A DNA stretch of 64,000 nucleotides from Clostridia bacterium (GCA_017428085.1 JAFRRP010000039.1:52706-116705), one strand, 5' to 3'. Counted from the first letter of the stretch, positions 50,101 to 53,984 are shown. The notes: generated by a model from the letters alone, not told the origin. A program made the numbers and translations.

Positions 50101-52235
50101 CAGAACTTGCGGAACTCGGCATCGAGCGCAAGAACTACAACACGCTCGACTTCGACTTCATCTTCGACCTTGTCAAGGAGAAAGTCGGCATCGATATCGC
50201 GAACTCCACGGGTACCTCCGCGGACGGCGTTGCTCTCGGCAAGGTCGGCGACTACATCAAGTCCTTCTACTTCGGCCAGCTGGAGTCCTACACCTCCTAC
50301 GGCGATGTTCCGGGCTACAAGATGAACTACTCCGAAGCCGATACGAGAATGGATATGCTTACCATCCTCGTGACCCTGGTGCTTGACGTGTTCACCTCCG
50401 GCGTCAACGAAGCCGCTATCGTGGATCTCCTCGGCGGTGATACGGCGGCGATCGATATGTACAACGTCATCTACAGCTTCCTGACCGGCGATCTGGTACA
50501 GGTCGAATATCAGAAGTTCGACTGGCTGTTCGAAGAGTACGCGGATACCGGTATCATCGTCTCCCCGATGACCGAGGACGGCACCATCGTCAACCAGAGC
50601 ATCTACGGCCCGCTGTACACCAGACCGATGGGCGAGTACATGACCAAGTACCTGCAGCTTGCCATCAACACCTATATCACGCTGCTTGGTCTTAAGGTCA
50701 ACGGAAAGCAGGTCTTCACGCTTGATGATATCCTTCAGGAGCTTGTCGGTTCCAACATCTACAAGAACGAGTACCTGAACTCCATCTACAACGCATTGCT
50801 GAACCTGCTGACCGGCCTGAAGGAAGATACCCTCGGCGAAGAGCTTTACAACCACATCGCCTACGTCCTGAAGGAAGCCACCAGAGATCCCGACGATCCT
50901 GAGGATGTCGGCGTCGACCTGAACTACTGGTTCGACGAGTACACCGGTCCCGACGAGATCGAAGAGGGCAACCAGCAGCAGTTCATCGCGGAGATCTGCG
51001 AGATGCTGCGTCCGGCGTACCCGGTCCTGAGATGGCTGCTGGCTGAAGACGACATCGCGTTCTTCAACAAAGCCGCAGGCGCGGATCAGTACTCCGAAGA
51101 AACGATCACAGCGCTGGAAGACAACGACTATCTGGTGCTGAACGGCGCGAAGGGTTACAAGTACGGTATCATCCCGATCCTTGAGGCAATCAACAACGGC
51201 GATACCACCAACATCACGTCCTACAGCCAGTATCTGGCGGACATTGAGGCGGATCCCGACGCGATCCTGGGCGATATCCTCACCCCGATCCTCTGCAAGG
51301 TGGACGACATCCTTGCCGATCCGATCAACGGCGTGCTGAACTTCCTGCCCGCAGTGGTCTACTTCATCGGCTCCAACGGCCTTGACACCTGCTTCAAGAA
51401 CATCCTGGGCTCCGTCTACACGCTGCTCTTCAACATCGATCCGCTGATCGCCAACGTTGAAAAGCTGCACGACGAAGACGGCACCGTCTCGCTGTACCCG
51501 CTGATCGGCTTCGATCTCAGAGCGATCAACCTTGAAACGCTCCTGAGGCAGCTGCTTGACAGCCTGAAGGACAGTACCGGCTTCAGCCTGAGCGACCTCG
51601 GTATCGACCTCGTCAACGAGCTCTCCATGGGCGTCATTGAAAACTACGAATCCTACATTAACGAGGATACGTTCTTCCAGGATATGTACACCATGAAGTA
51701 CGCCACGGAAGGTACGGATGTGGAAGGCAACAAGTGCGACACGGTCGACTTCGTCACCATTATCCTCCGTTTGGTGCTCACCTTCATCTCCGATCCTGAC
51801 AATAAGGATGCGGTGGAAGCGATGCTGAAAGACAAGGTGTCCGGCGACGGTTACACGCTTCTGTGCTCGCTGCTTGACAACTTCTCCGAGATGGTGAGGA
51901 CGCCCGACGGCAAGGATAAGATGATGTACACGGTCTACTACGTGTTCTACTCCGCTCTTTGCGCCGGCGTGGCCACGAACAACGCGTTCGCGGAGTTCAA
52001 CGGCAACTACTCCTTCCTGAACAGCCTGTTCAATACGTCCGATCTCGCGTTCATGCGTGCGATAGGCAGTTCCCTGAACGGCATCTTCCACATGACGGAT
52101 GATGAGGGTAATGAAGTGATCAGCCCGATCATCGACGAGACCGGCGTGGTACCGCAGGGACAGATCCCGTTCTGGCAGAAGATCATTGAGTTCTTCAAGC
52201 AGATCATCAACTTCTTCAAGAACATGTTCAAATAA
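29160..52235 (+). CDS. Giant secreted modular protein (7691 aa)
   Basis: A single uninterrupted gene of 23 kb. METKHRVSTKV, a hydrophobic core and TKAKA form a signal peptide (cleavage after Ala38). Residues 40-1300 are a unique region with a short-repeat block (about 460-650). The rest is twelve diverged copies of one module, marked by LxYxxDWTxxxA, a LDWLLFGxxYxFF segment, GxxGYxxGLxxLLEALG, and a DPVxExLxLIPELIYFINANG strip (near residues 1300, 1933, 2667, 3243, 3983, 4574, 5057, 5533, 5992, 6437, 6904 and 7386). Inserts of TYYTK-type repeats lengthen the earlier modules. Three calcium-loop-like motifs occur. The last 14 residues, FFKQIINFFKNMFK, are a basic amphipathic tail. There is no LPXTG. 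Function unknown; probably a surface fibre or scaffold. Confidence 0.85.
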   Translation: METKHRVSTKVLSLFLSVVMAAGVFSIAMPGLATKAKAAGAYPELASAFGVAFDAGYLSVSDWTGFDTTAAGRTVVIDNTTEGLIYDIVRALADVIVDESTANGAYNHNTKLAEHIIEALALNDYQANFIHACLPSDGDYASFDGSDADHTWNGTTANLGADANKKTMKLEVARSVGTAVVADYDKPGDVPDAVETSIVVTVNASLKAVASTNGSETGGVYVNASAAAAPQTTDLSDTEKNHLTALKNYLTYVNADPFASHYERWYNDGNKDDDYLYKLTPEQLQADYQGFTAVYPAAAAAEQAWIEAFVGQELMNDQYTFTGKCDDTRQIAEYKKYVDWIMPETSIPIEGYNPRDNYSLTDRASLVTALETGTALKAIMATCPAATVNLLVSKYGYNADAFTDYVDMIKEYIGIYDLQDMKIAHDWLLSHDASDTYSFTNTDSIFYSEAAFVAKHYSLTTDEEVNLTKTYYVPGDVYTQVGSPVAGDVASYYTQDPVTYTACTSSTVFNANTTYYTYDAAESKYTKVNSPSAANIATYYTQNPYTYTAAGEFDEEATYYTKAAGYVPVANPVDSGLGGYYEFFPDSYAAMKGIGNNEYIASAYGTFVLTSDEVVKPGKTYYTDATGQTEVANPVDANVSSYYEANGDACPITTEELKVIFDFYTKAYTLIWGDSTANPPIPPLPDETVAKVLSVEDKQEILDVYHSVANEYNSRSIATTAFLTNYAWFVKQQAGGAIEGMSVDALITLLSEAESKYTALKNAYTAFSTKDQATGKTYEKAKTKCRDYVDKIYFELYKRAYSYLFVVRTDYGSGINFQNYYAVKGELMNRNDTLLNWAANNTGNISAAYNRLNANGYNLTFYINTLKPDNTSVHQTVSSLNTTYVSSSGSPSISTMQTGVRDFTVSINLDSISKFEKSSFPRFGGDYADFARVRGNKNFTVSTANGGNLQKTVNKIDLFLSNDHFTELLGADEKGLNNLSEYIKQILVDNIFTDGFINTIVALVFPALSDLFNTTIPNMMGQFQGKSLSDFSGDAGGRMYLYFDGRTTAPGTSHTGRSTDSFVSITEWMGLNIFPISFGNYMQGQGSYVTSASSIGGWIKSANRDWNALDATSKGGNGDGKFDAKDMKKKFKDNGWTWGIDTIKRENYASTTVGFEQYCNARYNKTKTVLSSVFGAAELILKTLFTTANFSKHLDGSSAGQNIAYGYVVDPSFRMGGNSWSAVTLSANGIGLNEVEADITIPGQDLYHTLWIPIMEALGVNGDLTGSYTFPTVRTDGNFRSDIISGLLDPLYLLINKVAANPLESVLKLLPNLCFHLMNKSLNKLMDRSFKLSLAITGADLCDGSGAVAGILQWDWVTKLLIGALKNMLSFSIPINLGTMIPLDSMIPFDLTDINALVQGIIGLIAGKDEETGQPLFSLRLPGINMAKLAGAYTSKNSDYSTQGRRPNYNDGEGNTTFNGKRIYISASQSYQQVLYLLIDWVLCAATTPGFIGEVLNFIAKLSDSDPTELPGIIFSILNNVKNTDDVIAALVELFNYQDYQMFDISWYNKTAAGGAGTLNLTLSDFVYLKYQNDWTEEKAKYLYDNVDEIVNSVFNMIDPDLLAEYNGDANVWLNKFINSMFNNEGIWNVVDLTVKLGFMMAEYPNIAKLIKQQLKGERQDNYATDLLVWFNDFGYRYADDEDNAEFLRLKSKTELGDSYVTGEFLKMLDGQYYVYARERVKNEDASDGSETSVYYTYNANDPTTYTETKLRAYPNSLVNDSYKAGGTNSNFKNLIATDNYTVNDDGKKIYTWKVKLNATTAQFVPGYNANQWVTFVDGADNARAVFIACFCELIATLAPIFSLILSGDNLILFDAVTVNGYESYNGAFVPLLEALGVTGLPTQAEYNAMEPTEAFYTIVNLLFQALTDLLTDTRTYDAQGNVTGGKGAFQNLIDVLPHLFYFLQSDGLALVVKNLLMSVWTLVDTIRPLADIKLDQAIHVVLCRLLKKTYDTSAAAYKVDTIITDILDLVGIEEVPYTAVKAAKDKKVVDAIYGLSLSNLSLQKIFDLVAALTGLDLTPLTYAFEGMCIKNTRNGVTYGVKQMTSVTSAAANNTKFVTSVFKQPRSGALESYTLNYYGPDIITVTFSVLLDLLRYQNNAAALDELIGLTKDRLPGGGALIGETSAQGLLESLEVIFADKKHSVDIDRPNWDYLFEEEDTPVTGEGKLVEDPVNHNTFRWIDITGENDNDPTNDASQWANLMHQAGADVSVYHTLYNLEYSTDWTEDVATNVVATLESILDYVAAMMGSDQGFNAWITEFLNEKAFNANIIGLLVDYLAQVYDIVPEAIRGVIDHLLDVDMDGWEQSGMIVKYNDSSVETMYGLRNEQNPVEWTVTTYTVATEYDADEIYYKANDVEEGAEQTYSKVTVANAEAFAAGTFYTKSTESHSEDRFVITTSGDYKYVTTWTYGYADDQYEEVNGKKQLKAGAVQTYHATDEVVTFKKNAEGNWQKISVDEDTGKEKVKSSYTVNYNYKWFDEHNAAYVHDRATFLAAIKEIVHSADSLFGYIFLEDDYKIFYTAGDNMAHGQTSDDTDAIAINGVGLYGLLVVPILEALDVPLTKAQYDDLKARNAELAAYYADAFEGKPADFAFSPSKYYNSSTDTYDTTSWVNDMFIVFEDLADAILSNPLERILDILPGLIYFINSSGFTTCIRNTFGVLQDLLNTVNQILAMTGNDTEIGMVIQGIDLNKTTLSGLLDIVSKLVFKDDEQGAAKPKFHINDDIMKVCKEMFVGDLSTFVSANGYRSFSMHYSEQEDKKDMITILVALLVEVMTDKGDFVDPDNNYQLSPYDNAAAIAAMIGDGEYTDVVSEVVEVLTNPKDLIVDYKNIKWDYFDTTLDLANKEVPSGADASVTIPGFAFQYLNYTTQWKYDKAVTTVSGMEDLAVSILGMVDEEKYGDMTSLSELINTDTIFTAELAQSLLDTFSNLLFGADASIPKELLNLVGAVLGADLTKWDYTYQFASKLENGATVIGTENGLEYFTGHTFETVYNAAPATFDAEETYYEYKPVYTRADIDAFVAGETYYTKSGEGDEATYTAVAAGAAYVEGTRYFTKADTYIAVDVDEDDYAEAYENLFVATTQTTEVERKTYIVNDADTFASAIALILQPAGNLLAWLLFDDPYEFFVGNTEDTHNDILLTIPGANGYEKGLVLLLEALGCKGLGYATKYTSGNVDEATGLKKYDLFLYDLAHSIVNRLNELIEDPVGEIIGLIPELIYFINANGLGTVVNNLLAGPLALVGQVPSVLDLISSDDFDTSILFKQVAEGEAFSANKQYFTKSTVNGKDVYTKEKGLTAFAADKTYYYLNAGKVVDSLVAGVLNDALKEKLDKNGNGEVDEDEALTFSMDGVNLQWIMELVEGLTGLEITDLLAHTFDMFYIGKLNAYASKARTVAYKMSFDDKGFINGGNGDMADFLTILLSFAIDLVCYTNETTGADNGAAIVALINGDKTPEDSGYVNPALIQEIIKFIKEGFTVEYNDYDWFYFDENYALYEVVDGKLVRKTNADNEPIQPTYDANTAVTVPTNTFNYLTYQSDWTEDTAQYLVDHRNEIVAAVLKMAKVDGSISDIVKGIFDPAKDLYTSETLNSILNLVKPLASKLPAALLNIVGVILDVDLSVYTEMDGYFSENYNEVKLSTLNPYIPAAIKAFAPGETYYTYAYTAVEASAEFSATTTYYVYTYSKVDASDEFDASETYYTKSADGKYTVADITAFADGVTYYIHDGYEEASLDGAFAEGVTYYTRGYAQVPADATFNKKASYFTKTTYYTDAYTAVAADAEFDAAAKYYTKDGDKYVLADITEFAEGATYYTHSYVDVAEDAAFNANATYYTYHEINFTEGDRDQFVAELTRLLSPLNVILDWLLFGKDIQYFDKKIVNTDVVGPGTPEEVEILINLKGAEGYKYGLVPLLEALGVVLPEISNDDTTSTILPVLINNVMARLEAILNNPVDEILNLIPELLYFINLNGLATSVQNLLAGVFGLVENLASTGALNSFLGLEEGEEVDINGIVNNLLADLGITLDINKLDLVEILKVVRDLTKVEYVEYVAATGEFDATKTYYTKKVTPAEEEGGEPKVEYVKVDEPKAADLADYYVADEATRKTSTGIDLIEFCTEKKIDEFYFGKMEGYPSASTQIAFKMKYNALNHNDMAGLITLIVNLALEFMMDENNAKAIDALINGIGADGEPLGNTVSAIVAILKGLKELDEVEPEDIDWDYFLEEGELSATGITMPVSEFVYLDYNNLWTRDLATGLGAQLTDVVNEILALIAKEGEEPKTLADIMEGLVNIDSLLNADVLNTILDTIAPILYGEDSFLAEELLSLIGLVLGADLTQWNNSYRFEKYDAAKTYSDDAESGLKYRNGEITWYEEVKIEAFEDGVTYYTADEVAEGEEQTYTAATVYSADAKYFVQKTYSGVIYAIGNASDFASGLTYLLKPAQKLLGWLLLGNDYRFFVEKANGNVKATATDPETGDVVTIRDDKELLVIPGFEGYDLSLTLLLEALGCTGLKKASEYEDNEAALIKDIIDALIGRIDQILADPINQILDLIPELIYFINAGGLNAVVMNLAGSLLTVVEYINNSGLLGVDENTGEPKKIEIMDEVLDRTIIDKLVTNLLNDALKDTLDKDNNGELSSDEKLTFALRDVNLSWIIALAEKLTGLAIQDAVGHTYDLSKLLIGGVARYDSACTAYNDESDSPVSMTYKVVPSAETRGDVITIALSLVLDVLQYKNADATPPVDNAVVVAGLVADFVDDMTAEELVTVIDSAIAILKGWEDKITYLSPEWFYNVTDPETPTTDINEMADITLVDRTINYLTYGANWTDHNVNNLWKEETAKYLVNHIDDVLADVMKILGKEGTTVADILKGVFDPARDLYTADNLNAIVDLVKDLPAKLGDALVNIFGLVLDIHLDAYAEMHFEVEDINSKETFIAGLIDVLKPVYTILDWFLFGKDLAFLYDNDYYNEHFDERDLIHITGGYGYDNAIVPLFEALGIVMPAADKMEDAKLYEVLTNVCTKLETIIDDPVDEVLALIPNLIYFLNANGFSVVVGNLLASILGLIDTAAPIIIEFVGDTITISEEDNIVIKLTDDLDNILPTKTILNNLINGLLTKSDINLETPVDYTKVDLLTLVRIVEAATGLKIVDVLTENKIDKFFIGDIFYGSAFRKNVESANGKPSFFMQYSTEEEAHDMLTIVLNLIVEVLLYKVDGEYVNIDALCELVDTLNDNKDKIVAVVNLLTNPTEYTYKELNWNYFDETATLGDEIAVPKSKFIYLAYQNDWTYSKAVALDEYLVQMVDEIIAMIAKDDDPTTLADLVAGLVDIDELIAKPEYLNKILELVQKYLYGEDALLGQSLLDLIGLIFNAELTDWNDAYEFEAYDESIHTQTESATGLKYRLDGGKIYYGIATVEDFINGLCKILEPTEDILAFLLMGEDYGFFTNNEDGTKVLVRINGADGYKNGLALILEALGVEGLQPSYDSANEMLRSVLTALVNRVRAILADPINSVFDLLTELIYFINANGLSVAIHNLAGAAFNILDALDAAGFGGVIATGTDADPNEPVYGKILDVDALIEGLLKDNVSDEITFALDEINIQWVVDTLEVILAKYVAPFQINKVIDNSLYSDYPLQLLAIGKAVKYDSVSDLASAYKMVYGDGSMEGGASRADMITILLSFALDFLRNDTNKAAIEDMAGLQAGTVNAILAVISKYTVKVDAKFDWFYFDEDYHYEQGTDLTMFTPTIQYLSYASDWTEELADYLDTNLDTVVAKVLELAGQDSIAEIIKGVFDPAEKLYTAENLNKIVLAIANLTKDVQDVILNTAGLLLDVDLGAYKEMCTYDDAEGKFTECTKFADADITGRETFVAGLVEVIAPINQALDWLLFGDSYKFFNRISSTDGAVVEDLLVINGYEGYAFGLVPILEALGVSLPDCSDPTASTYNTANMISDVLSATLFRMEQILADPVEEVLALIPNLLYFINANGLTAAVNHLLGAPLALVEKVNPILDKLNIEIMGNTQINVNDLVNGLLADNGIEVEIDTTDLRLINVMEVVEALTGLELTDFIVENGIENFYLGQIVCNNVPDGEDRIHTSNNRLVSFRMEYSEDVAKDRSDMITVLVNYLLETVMYGNNAAVVDGWIGANTVQSVLNMLDALSTPAVPGNYHWNYFNEDSDEAIPEADYESITTPVTPFNNHLKYTTDWTQKTANTVYDNIDDVITAILTIVAKGDETKATTVAELLSGSFNLFTAENLNKIADLTKQLYDNFDATLVNLIGTVLGCDLTQWIGLHYTDEEIYDADTFTAGLYEILAPLSRVLDWLLFGESYGFFVADKMSGSTDETSPATTLINVGGAEGYIYGLAQILIALGIDENDLPAYTEETTCMTDVGGKTFLKAVLDVMVNRVVEILADPVDEVLELLPELLYFINANGVSTAAYNIAGGVLNAVNVLFEEGLITLEVDGEPCATIEDYLAGKIGVDIRNLDLEGIIGILEDKEVTKGIKINDVFKGTYTVNETTGEVIFEYDTEAGNNILEKFYCGTVTTYTYGGFHGWKMVAADGKQGDIITMLLSVLLDVLYYEDNEQAIADLINDLWSDVEFTKDNFIALKMILQNGAEFSSEFNPNWAYIVANADEWIAMAAEDQVALINELVTGLPGMKGRTQHYLEYDNNWNEAVVTYLDTNINDIVDLVINMVTKGEYLDLEKLIEGKLDIYTADTVNKIVDKIAGLLSKLDEVLTEELQDKLITTAGSLLGLSDDVIAKVTKPATETEVHDKATFVKALVDRFSGLDRVLNWLLFNDSYEFFTDLDDGAEAMIVISGGEGYKYGLAPILAALGVKTEIEATQCTTDPDEKDALTEVLSNVADRIDQLLYGADGCKTLNEVLALLPELIYFINTGAISDAVMNLLQPADELLAVVNKELGDGAVLGKDSVADFFSFTFNGTEYRLYDTTAKYTDAELAELGIERKNYNTLDFDFIFDLVKEKVGIDIANSTGTSADGVALGKVGDYIKSFYFGQLESYTSYGDVPGYKMNYSEADTRMDMLTILVTLVLDVFTSGVNEAAIVDLLGGDTAAIDMYNVIYSFLTGDLVQVEYQKFDWLFEEYADTGIIVSPMTEDGTIVNQSIYGPLYTRPMGEYMTKYLQLAINTYITLLGLKVNGKQVFTLDDILQELVGSNIYKNEYLNSIYNALLNLLTGLKEDTLGEELYNHIAYVLKEATRDPDDPEDVGVDLNYWFDEYTGPDEIEEGNQQQFIAEICEMLRPAYPVLRWLLAEDDIAFFNKAAGADQYSEETITALEDNDYLVLNGAKGYKYGIIPILEAINNGDTTNITSYSQYLADIEADPDAILGDILTPILCKVDDILADPINGVLNFLPAVVYFIGSNGLDTCFKNILGSVYTLLFNIDPLIANVEKLHDEDGTVSLYPLIGFDLRAINLETLLRQLLDSLKDSTGFSLSDLGIDLVNELSMGVIENYESYINEDTFFQDMYTMKYATEGTDVEGNKCDTVDFVTIILRLVLTFISDPDNKDAVEAMLKDKVSGDGYTLLCSLLDNFSEMVRTPDGKDKMMYTVYYVFYSALCAGVATNNAFAEFNGNYSFLNSLFNTSDLAFMRAIGSSLNGIFHMTDDEGNEVISPIIDETGVVPQGQIPFWQKIIEFFKQIINFFKNMFK
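30550..31110 (+). repeat. TYYT-type short protein repeats, first block
   Basis: Within residues 464-650 the pattern xxFxAxxTYYT, then 10-20 residues with YTxV, recurs several times, as in NANTTYYTYDA, FDEEATYYTKAA and VKPGKTYYTDATG. Similar blocks occur in later modules, near 36290-36430, 38270-38470, 39090-39200, 41400-41560 and 42380-42510. Confidence 0.7.
33061..51380 (+). repeat. Twelve-fold module array in the giant protein
   Basis: The span covers the IPELIYFINANG strips of modules 1 to 12. Spacings are about 633, 734, 576, 740, 591, 483, 476, 459, 445, 467 and 482 residues. Later modules are close to the core length of 450-480; earlier ones are longer because of inserted TYYT repeats. 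Copies have clearly diverged at the DNA level. Confidence 0.8.
40200..40770 (+). repeat. Longest TYYT-type repeat block
   Basis: About nine consecutive units of roughly 20 residues, for example TYYTYAYTAVEA, TYYVYTYSKVDA, EFDASETYYTKSA and AAFNANATYYTYHE. They are rich in Tyr, Thr, Ala and acidic residues, and low in hydrophobic core residues, so probably a surface-exposed linker or binding strip. Confidence 0.75.
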
Positions 52236-52285
52236 TCGGTCCCGATTCGATCGGAATACGAACGGTTCTTAACACACAGCAATTT

Positions 52286-52315
52286 GCCCCCGTGCAGAAA
52301 TGCACGGGGGCTTTT
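52286..52315 (+). terminator. Terminator of the giant gene
   Basis: GCCCCCGTGCA (52286-52296), loop GAAA, TGCACGGGGGC (52301-52311), then TTTT. An 11-bp perfect stem with a GNRA loop, 50 bases after the stop. Confidence 0.9.
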
Positions 52316-52785
52316 GCGCGGCAACGGAGGTCTTTTGAGGGCACGGAAAATGTCTTCACGGATAATTGCGGAATATGGATCAGAGAGGCAAATTGGAGTT
52401 CAGCGAGCCGTTGGCTTGCTAAACAGTCGTCAGTCGTCAGCAGCGGCGCTTTGCGCCGCAGTCGTCAGAAATGTTGTTTTCATAGGACCATCCGGAGGAT
52501 TTCTAACGACTGACGACTAAAAACTAACGACTGGATTTTTCGAGCTGAAGCTTGAAAAATCCCCGTTTGTTATCATCCCACAAAAATCCGCGATGAGCCA
52601 TTTTGCAAGTAACATTTGCTGATAGCTGTTCCGTCCCATTTGTCAAATGCCGCGGGAATGCGCAAAACAGGCCATTTTACGGCAGATCGCCTCAAAGACG
52701 ATGTCCACATCATGGCGGCAGAAAGAGCCCTGTATGCTGTTATTGGATCGATCATACGCCGGGCGGGACGAAAAAACAAAAAAAG
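52316..52785. other. Region holding one dispersed repeat, otherwise unassigned
   Basis: Contains repeat copy A (52424-52533) and an adjoining inverted repeat, GGATTTTTC (52533-52541) with GAAAAATCC (52554-52562). A 68-codon minus-strand frame (52573-52779) and overlapping plus-strand frames lack good ribosome binding sites or recognisable motifs, so I call no gene. Confidence 0.45.
52424..52533. repeat. Dispersed repeat, copy A
   Basis: Begins ACAGTCGTCAGTCGTCAG and ends TCTAACGACTGACGACT...CTAACGACTGG. A GCGGCGC/GCGCCGC hairpin lies near the start. Middle motifs GCAGTCGTCAGAAA and ATAGGACCATCCGGAGGAT match copy B at 59731-59898 closely in order and spacing. Confidence 0.6.
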
Positions 52786-52816
52786 AAAAACCGACAGAAC
52801 ATTCTGTCGGTTTTTT
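52786..52816 (-). terminator. Terminator of the mini-gene operon
   Basis: AAAAACCGACAGA (52786-52798) and TCTGTCGGTTTTT (52803-52815) form a 13-bp stem with loop ACAT. On the minus strand it is followed by a T-rich stretch and lies about 35 bases after the last small gene; A and T runs on both sides mean it could act both ways. Confidence 0.8.
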
Positions 52817-52848
52817 CTTAACTGAGCGATCTTTCCCTCAGCTATTCA

Positions 52849-52977
52849 TCAAGCTGCATCCGTGGGGGTAGTTTTGTTGCCGTCGAACTTGAAACCAAGC
52901 TTCTCAGCCAGCTTTACAAATGCATCAAACAGAGCCTGCAGGAAAAGAATCAAAGATGTAAAATCAAAACTTGACAT
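52849..52977 (-). CDS. Mini-protein D (42 aa), amphipathic
   Basis: 42 residues beginning MSSFDFTSLILFL, with a hydrophobic/charged helix continuing through QALFDAFVKLAEKLGFKF, then a polar tail ending TTPTDAA. No signal peptide. AGAGGTG lies 9 bases before the ATG at 52977. Fourth of four small minus-strand genes, each with a ribosome binding site; it is 56 bases downstream of gene C and just before the operon terminator. Its acidic/basic helix resembles those of its neighbours and the tails of the giant proteins. Function unknown. Confidence 0.65.
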   Translation of the reverse strand: MSSFDFTSLILFLQALFDAFVKLAEKLGFKFDGNKTTPTDAA

Positions 52978-53033
52978 ATTTTTTTTCACCTCTTGTAAAT
53001 CAAATCATGAAAACTGTCATTCAACAGAAATTA

Positions 53034-53186
53034 TCAGCCGGCTGCAGCGGAAGTATCTTCGCCGCTGACCAGACCGCCGAAAAGACCGCTGAGATCAAAC
53101 GTACCTTCTGCGTCGCCGGTCAGGAACTTGCTGAGAGCGGAGAACAGGTCAACCAGAAACTGAATAAAAGCGTTCAATGCGTCCAT
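53034..53186 (-). CDS. Mini-protein C (50 aa), hydrophobic helix
   Basis: 50 residues: MDALNAFIQFLVDLFSALSKFL, then a Gly/Asp/Ala-rich half (FDLSGLFGGLVSGEDTSAAAG). The first 22 residues would form a strongly hydrophobic amphipathic helix with acidic spots. AAGGAGTG lies 7 bases before the ATG at 53186, a good ribosome binding site. The C-terminal half is glycine-rich, as in some secreted peptides, but there is no cleavage motif. Third of four. Confidence 0.65.
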   Translation of the reverse strand: MDALNAFIQFLVDLFSALSKFLTGDAEGTFDLSGLFGGLVSGEDTSAAAG

Positions 53187-53245
53187 AGTTACACTCCTTT
53201 TCTGAAAATTCTATACGATGAAGCCTTCTTCAATGTATACTGAAA

Positions 53246-53377
53246 TTAAGCGTCGGTCTGTGTGGCCGTTACAAAAATATCGATGCCGATCTCTTTGAAG
53301 AAATTCTGGATGATCTCCAAAAATTCTCTGATAATGGCAAGCCAGTCGTCTTTGGACCAGGAAAAATCTATCGTCAT
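53246..53377 (-). CDS. Mini-protein B (43 aa), most like the giant-protein tail
   Basis: 43 residues: MTIDFSWSKDDWLAIIREFL, then EIIQNFFKEIGIDIF and a polar end TATQTDA. The segment REFLEIIQNFFKEI has the same spacing of Phe, Ile, Asn and Lys as the end of the giant protein, IEFFKQIINFFKNMF. AGAGGTG lies 7 bases before the ATG at 53377. No signal peptide. Second of four small genes. This match is the main reason to connect the operon with the giant surface proteins. Confidence 0.7.
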   Translation of the reverse strand: MTIDFSWSKDDWLAIIREFLEIIQNFFKEIGIDIFVTATQTDA

Positions 53378-53425
53378 ATCGTTACACCTCTTTTTGAAAA
53401 AATACGTGATATATCGCGGCGTCTT

Positions 53426-53614
53426 TTATGCGCCGACTGCGATATCGCTGAGATCGGGCTTCGTTTCGTTCGGATAGACGTATCCGTCGCTGCCGTCCTC
53501 TTCGGGAAGGACAAGAATGCCAAGCCACTCCATTACTTTCTTGAACGCTTCCATCACCTTTTGGAACACGCCCAGGATGTCTTCGATCGAGACGTTGAGA
53601 ACAGGACTTTGCAC
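53426..53614 (-). CDS. Mini-protein A (62 aa), first of the operon
   Basis: 62 residues from GTG 53614, which follows GAGGTG at a spacing of 6; an in-frame GTG at 53623 is too close to a ribosome binding site. Helical part SIEDILGVFQKVMEAFKKVMEWLGILVL (residues 9-36), then a polar, acidic tail with Tyr (GSDGYVYPNETKPDLSDIAVGA). The helix has K/E/F spacing similar to mini-protein B. Being first in the operon, it follows the TATAAT at 53659-53654. Function unknown. Confidence 0.65.
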   Translation of the reverse strand: MQSPVLNVSIEDILGVFQKVMEAFKKVMEWLGILVLPEEDGSDGYVYPNETKPDLSDIAVGA

Positions 53615-53653
53615 GTGCTGCACCTCACTTTCAAATACAGGGATTTTTTCAGT

Positions 53654-53659
53654 ATTATA
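53654..53659 (-). promoter_or_regulatory. -10 box of the mini-gene operon promoter
   Basis: TATAAT on the minus strand (53659-53654), 40 bases before the start of mini-protein A. The -35 region at a 17-base spacing (TTCTGC) is poor, so the promoter may need an activator; a TTGACT at 53692-53687 is too far away (27 bases). Confidence 0.45.
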
Positions 53660-53984
53660 GTAACACAACGGGCGTTGCAGAACAATAGTCAAAATCAAGA
53701 AAAGTGTGGAAAAACCCAAAATTTACAATGCGGACACATTTTTTTCACATTTTAATCTATTTTTATGGACAAATGATACAAATACGACCGATTCGTTTTG
53801 TGTCTTCTTTCGGCGATTCCGGTCATGATCGTCTTTTTTGCGTCGCGGCGTCGGCGTTTTCGATCGTTCCGTCGTCTGTTGGGGATGGCAGCGCGGATCG
53901 GCTGAAGCCGTCGCATTGGTCAAAATGCACAAAAAACAAAAATTTTTTGTAAGAACGCCTCTAACAAAATAGTCAAAAATAGGG
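53660..53984. other. Spacer between divergent promoters, no gene seen
   Basis: AT-rich at both ends with a GC-richer middle around 53800-53930. The only frames (53723-53932 minus, 53704-53952 plus) lack ribosome binding sites and motif support. Confidence 0.5.

Noticed and set aside
39975..52091. Very long minus-strand frames (2153 and 1878 codons) inside the giant gene
   Set aside because: They mirror the giant gene exactly, lack ribosome binding sites and use codons of the shadow type; they result from its biased composition and third-position use.
52573..52779. 68-codon minus-strand frame beyond the mini-gene terminator
   Set aside because: It lies past the terminator, has no good ribosome binding site and no helix like the four mini-proteins.
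53723..53952. Small frames in the spacer before glgB
   Set aside because: No ribosome binding sites, highly charged or low-complexity translations, overlapping in opposite directions.
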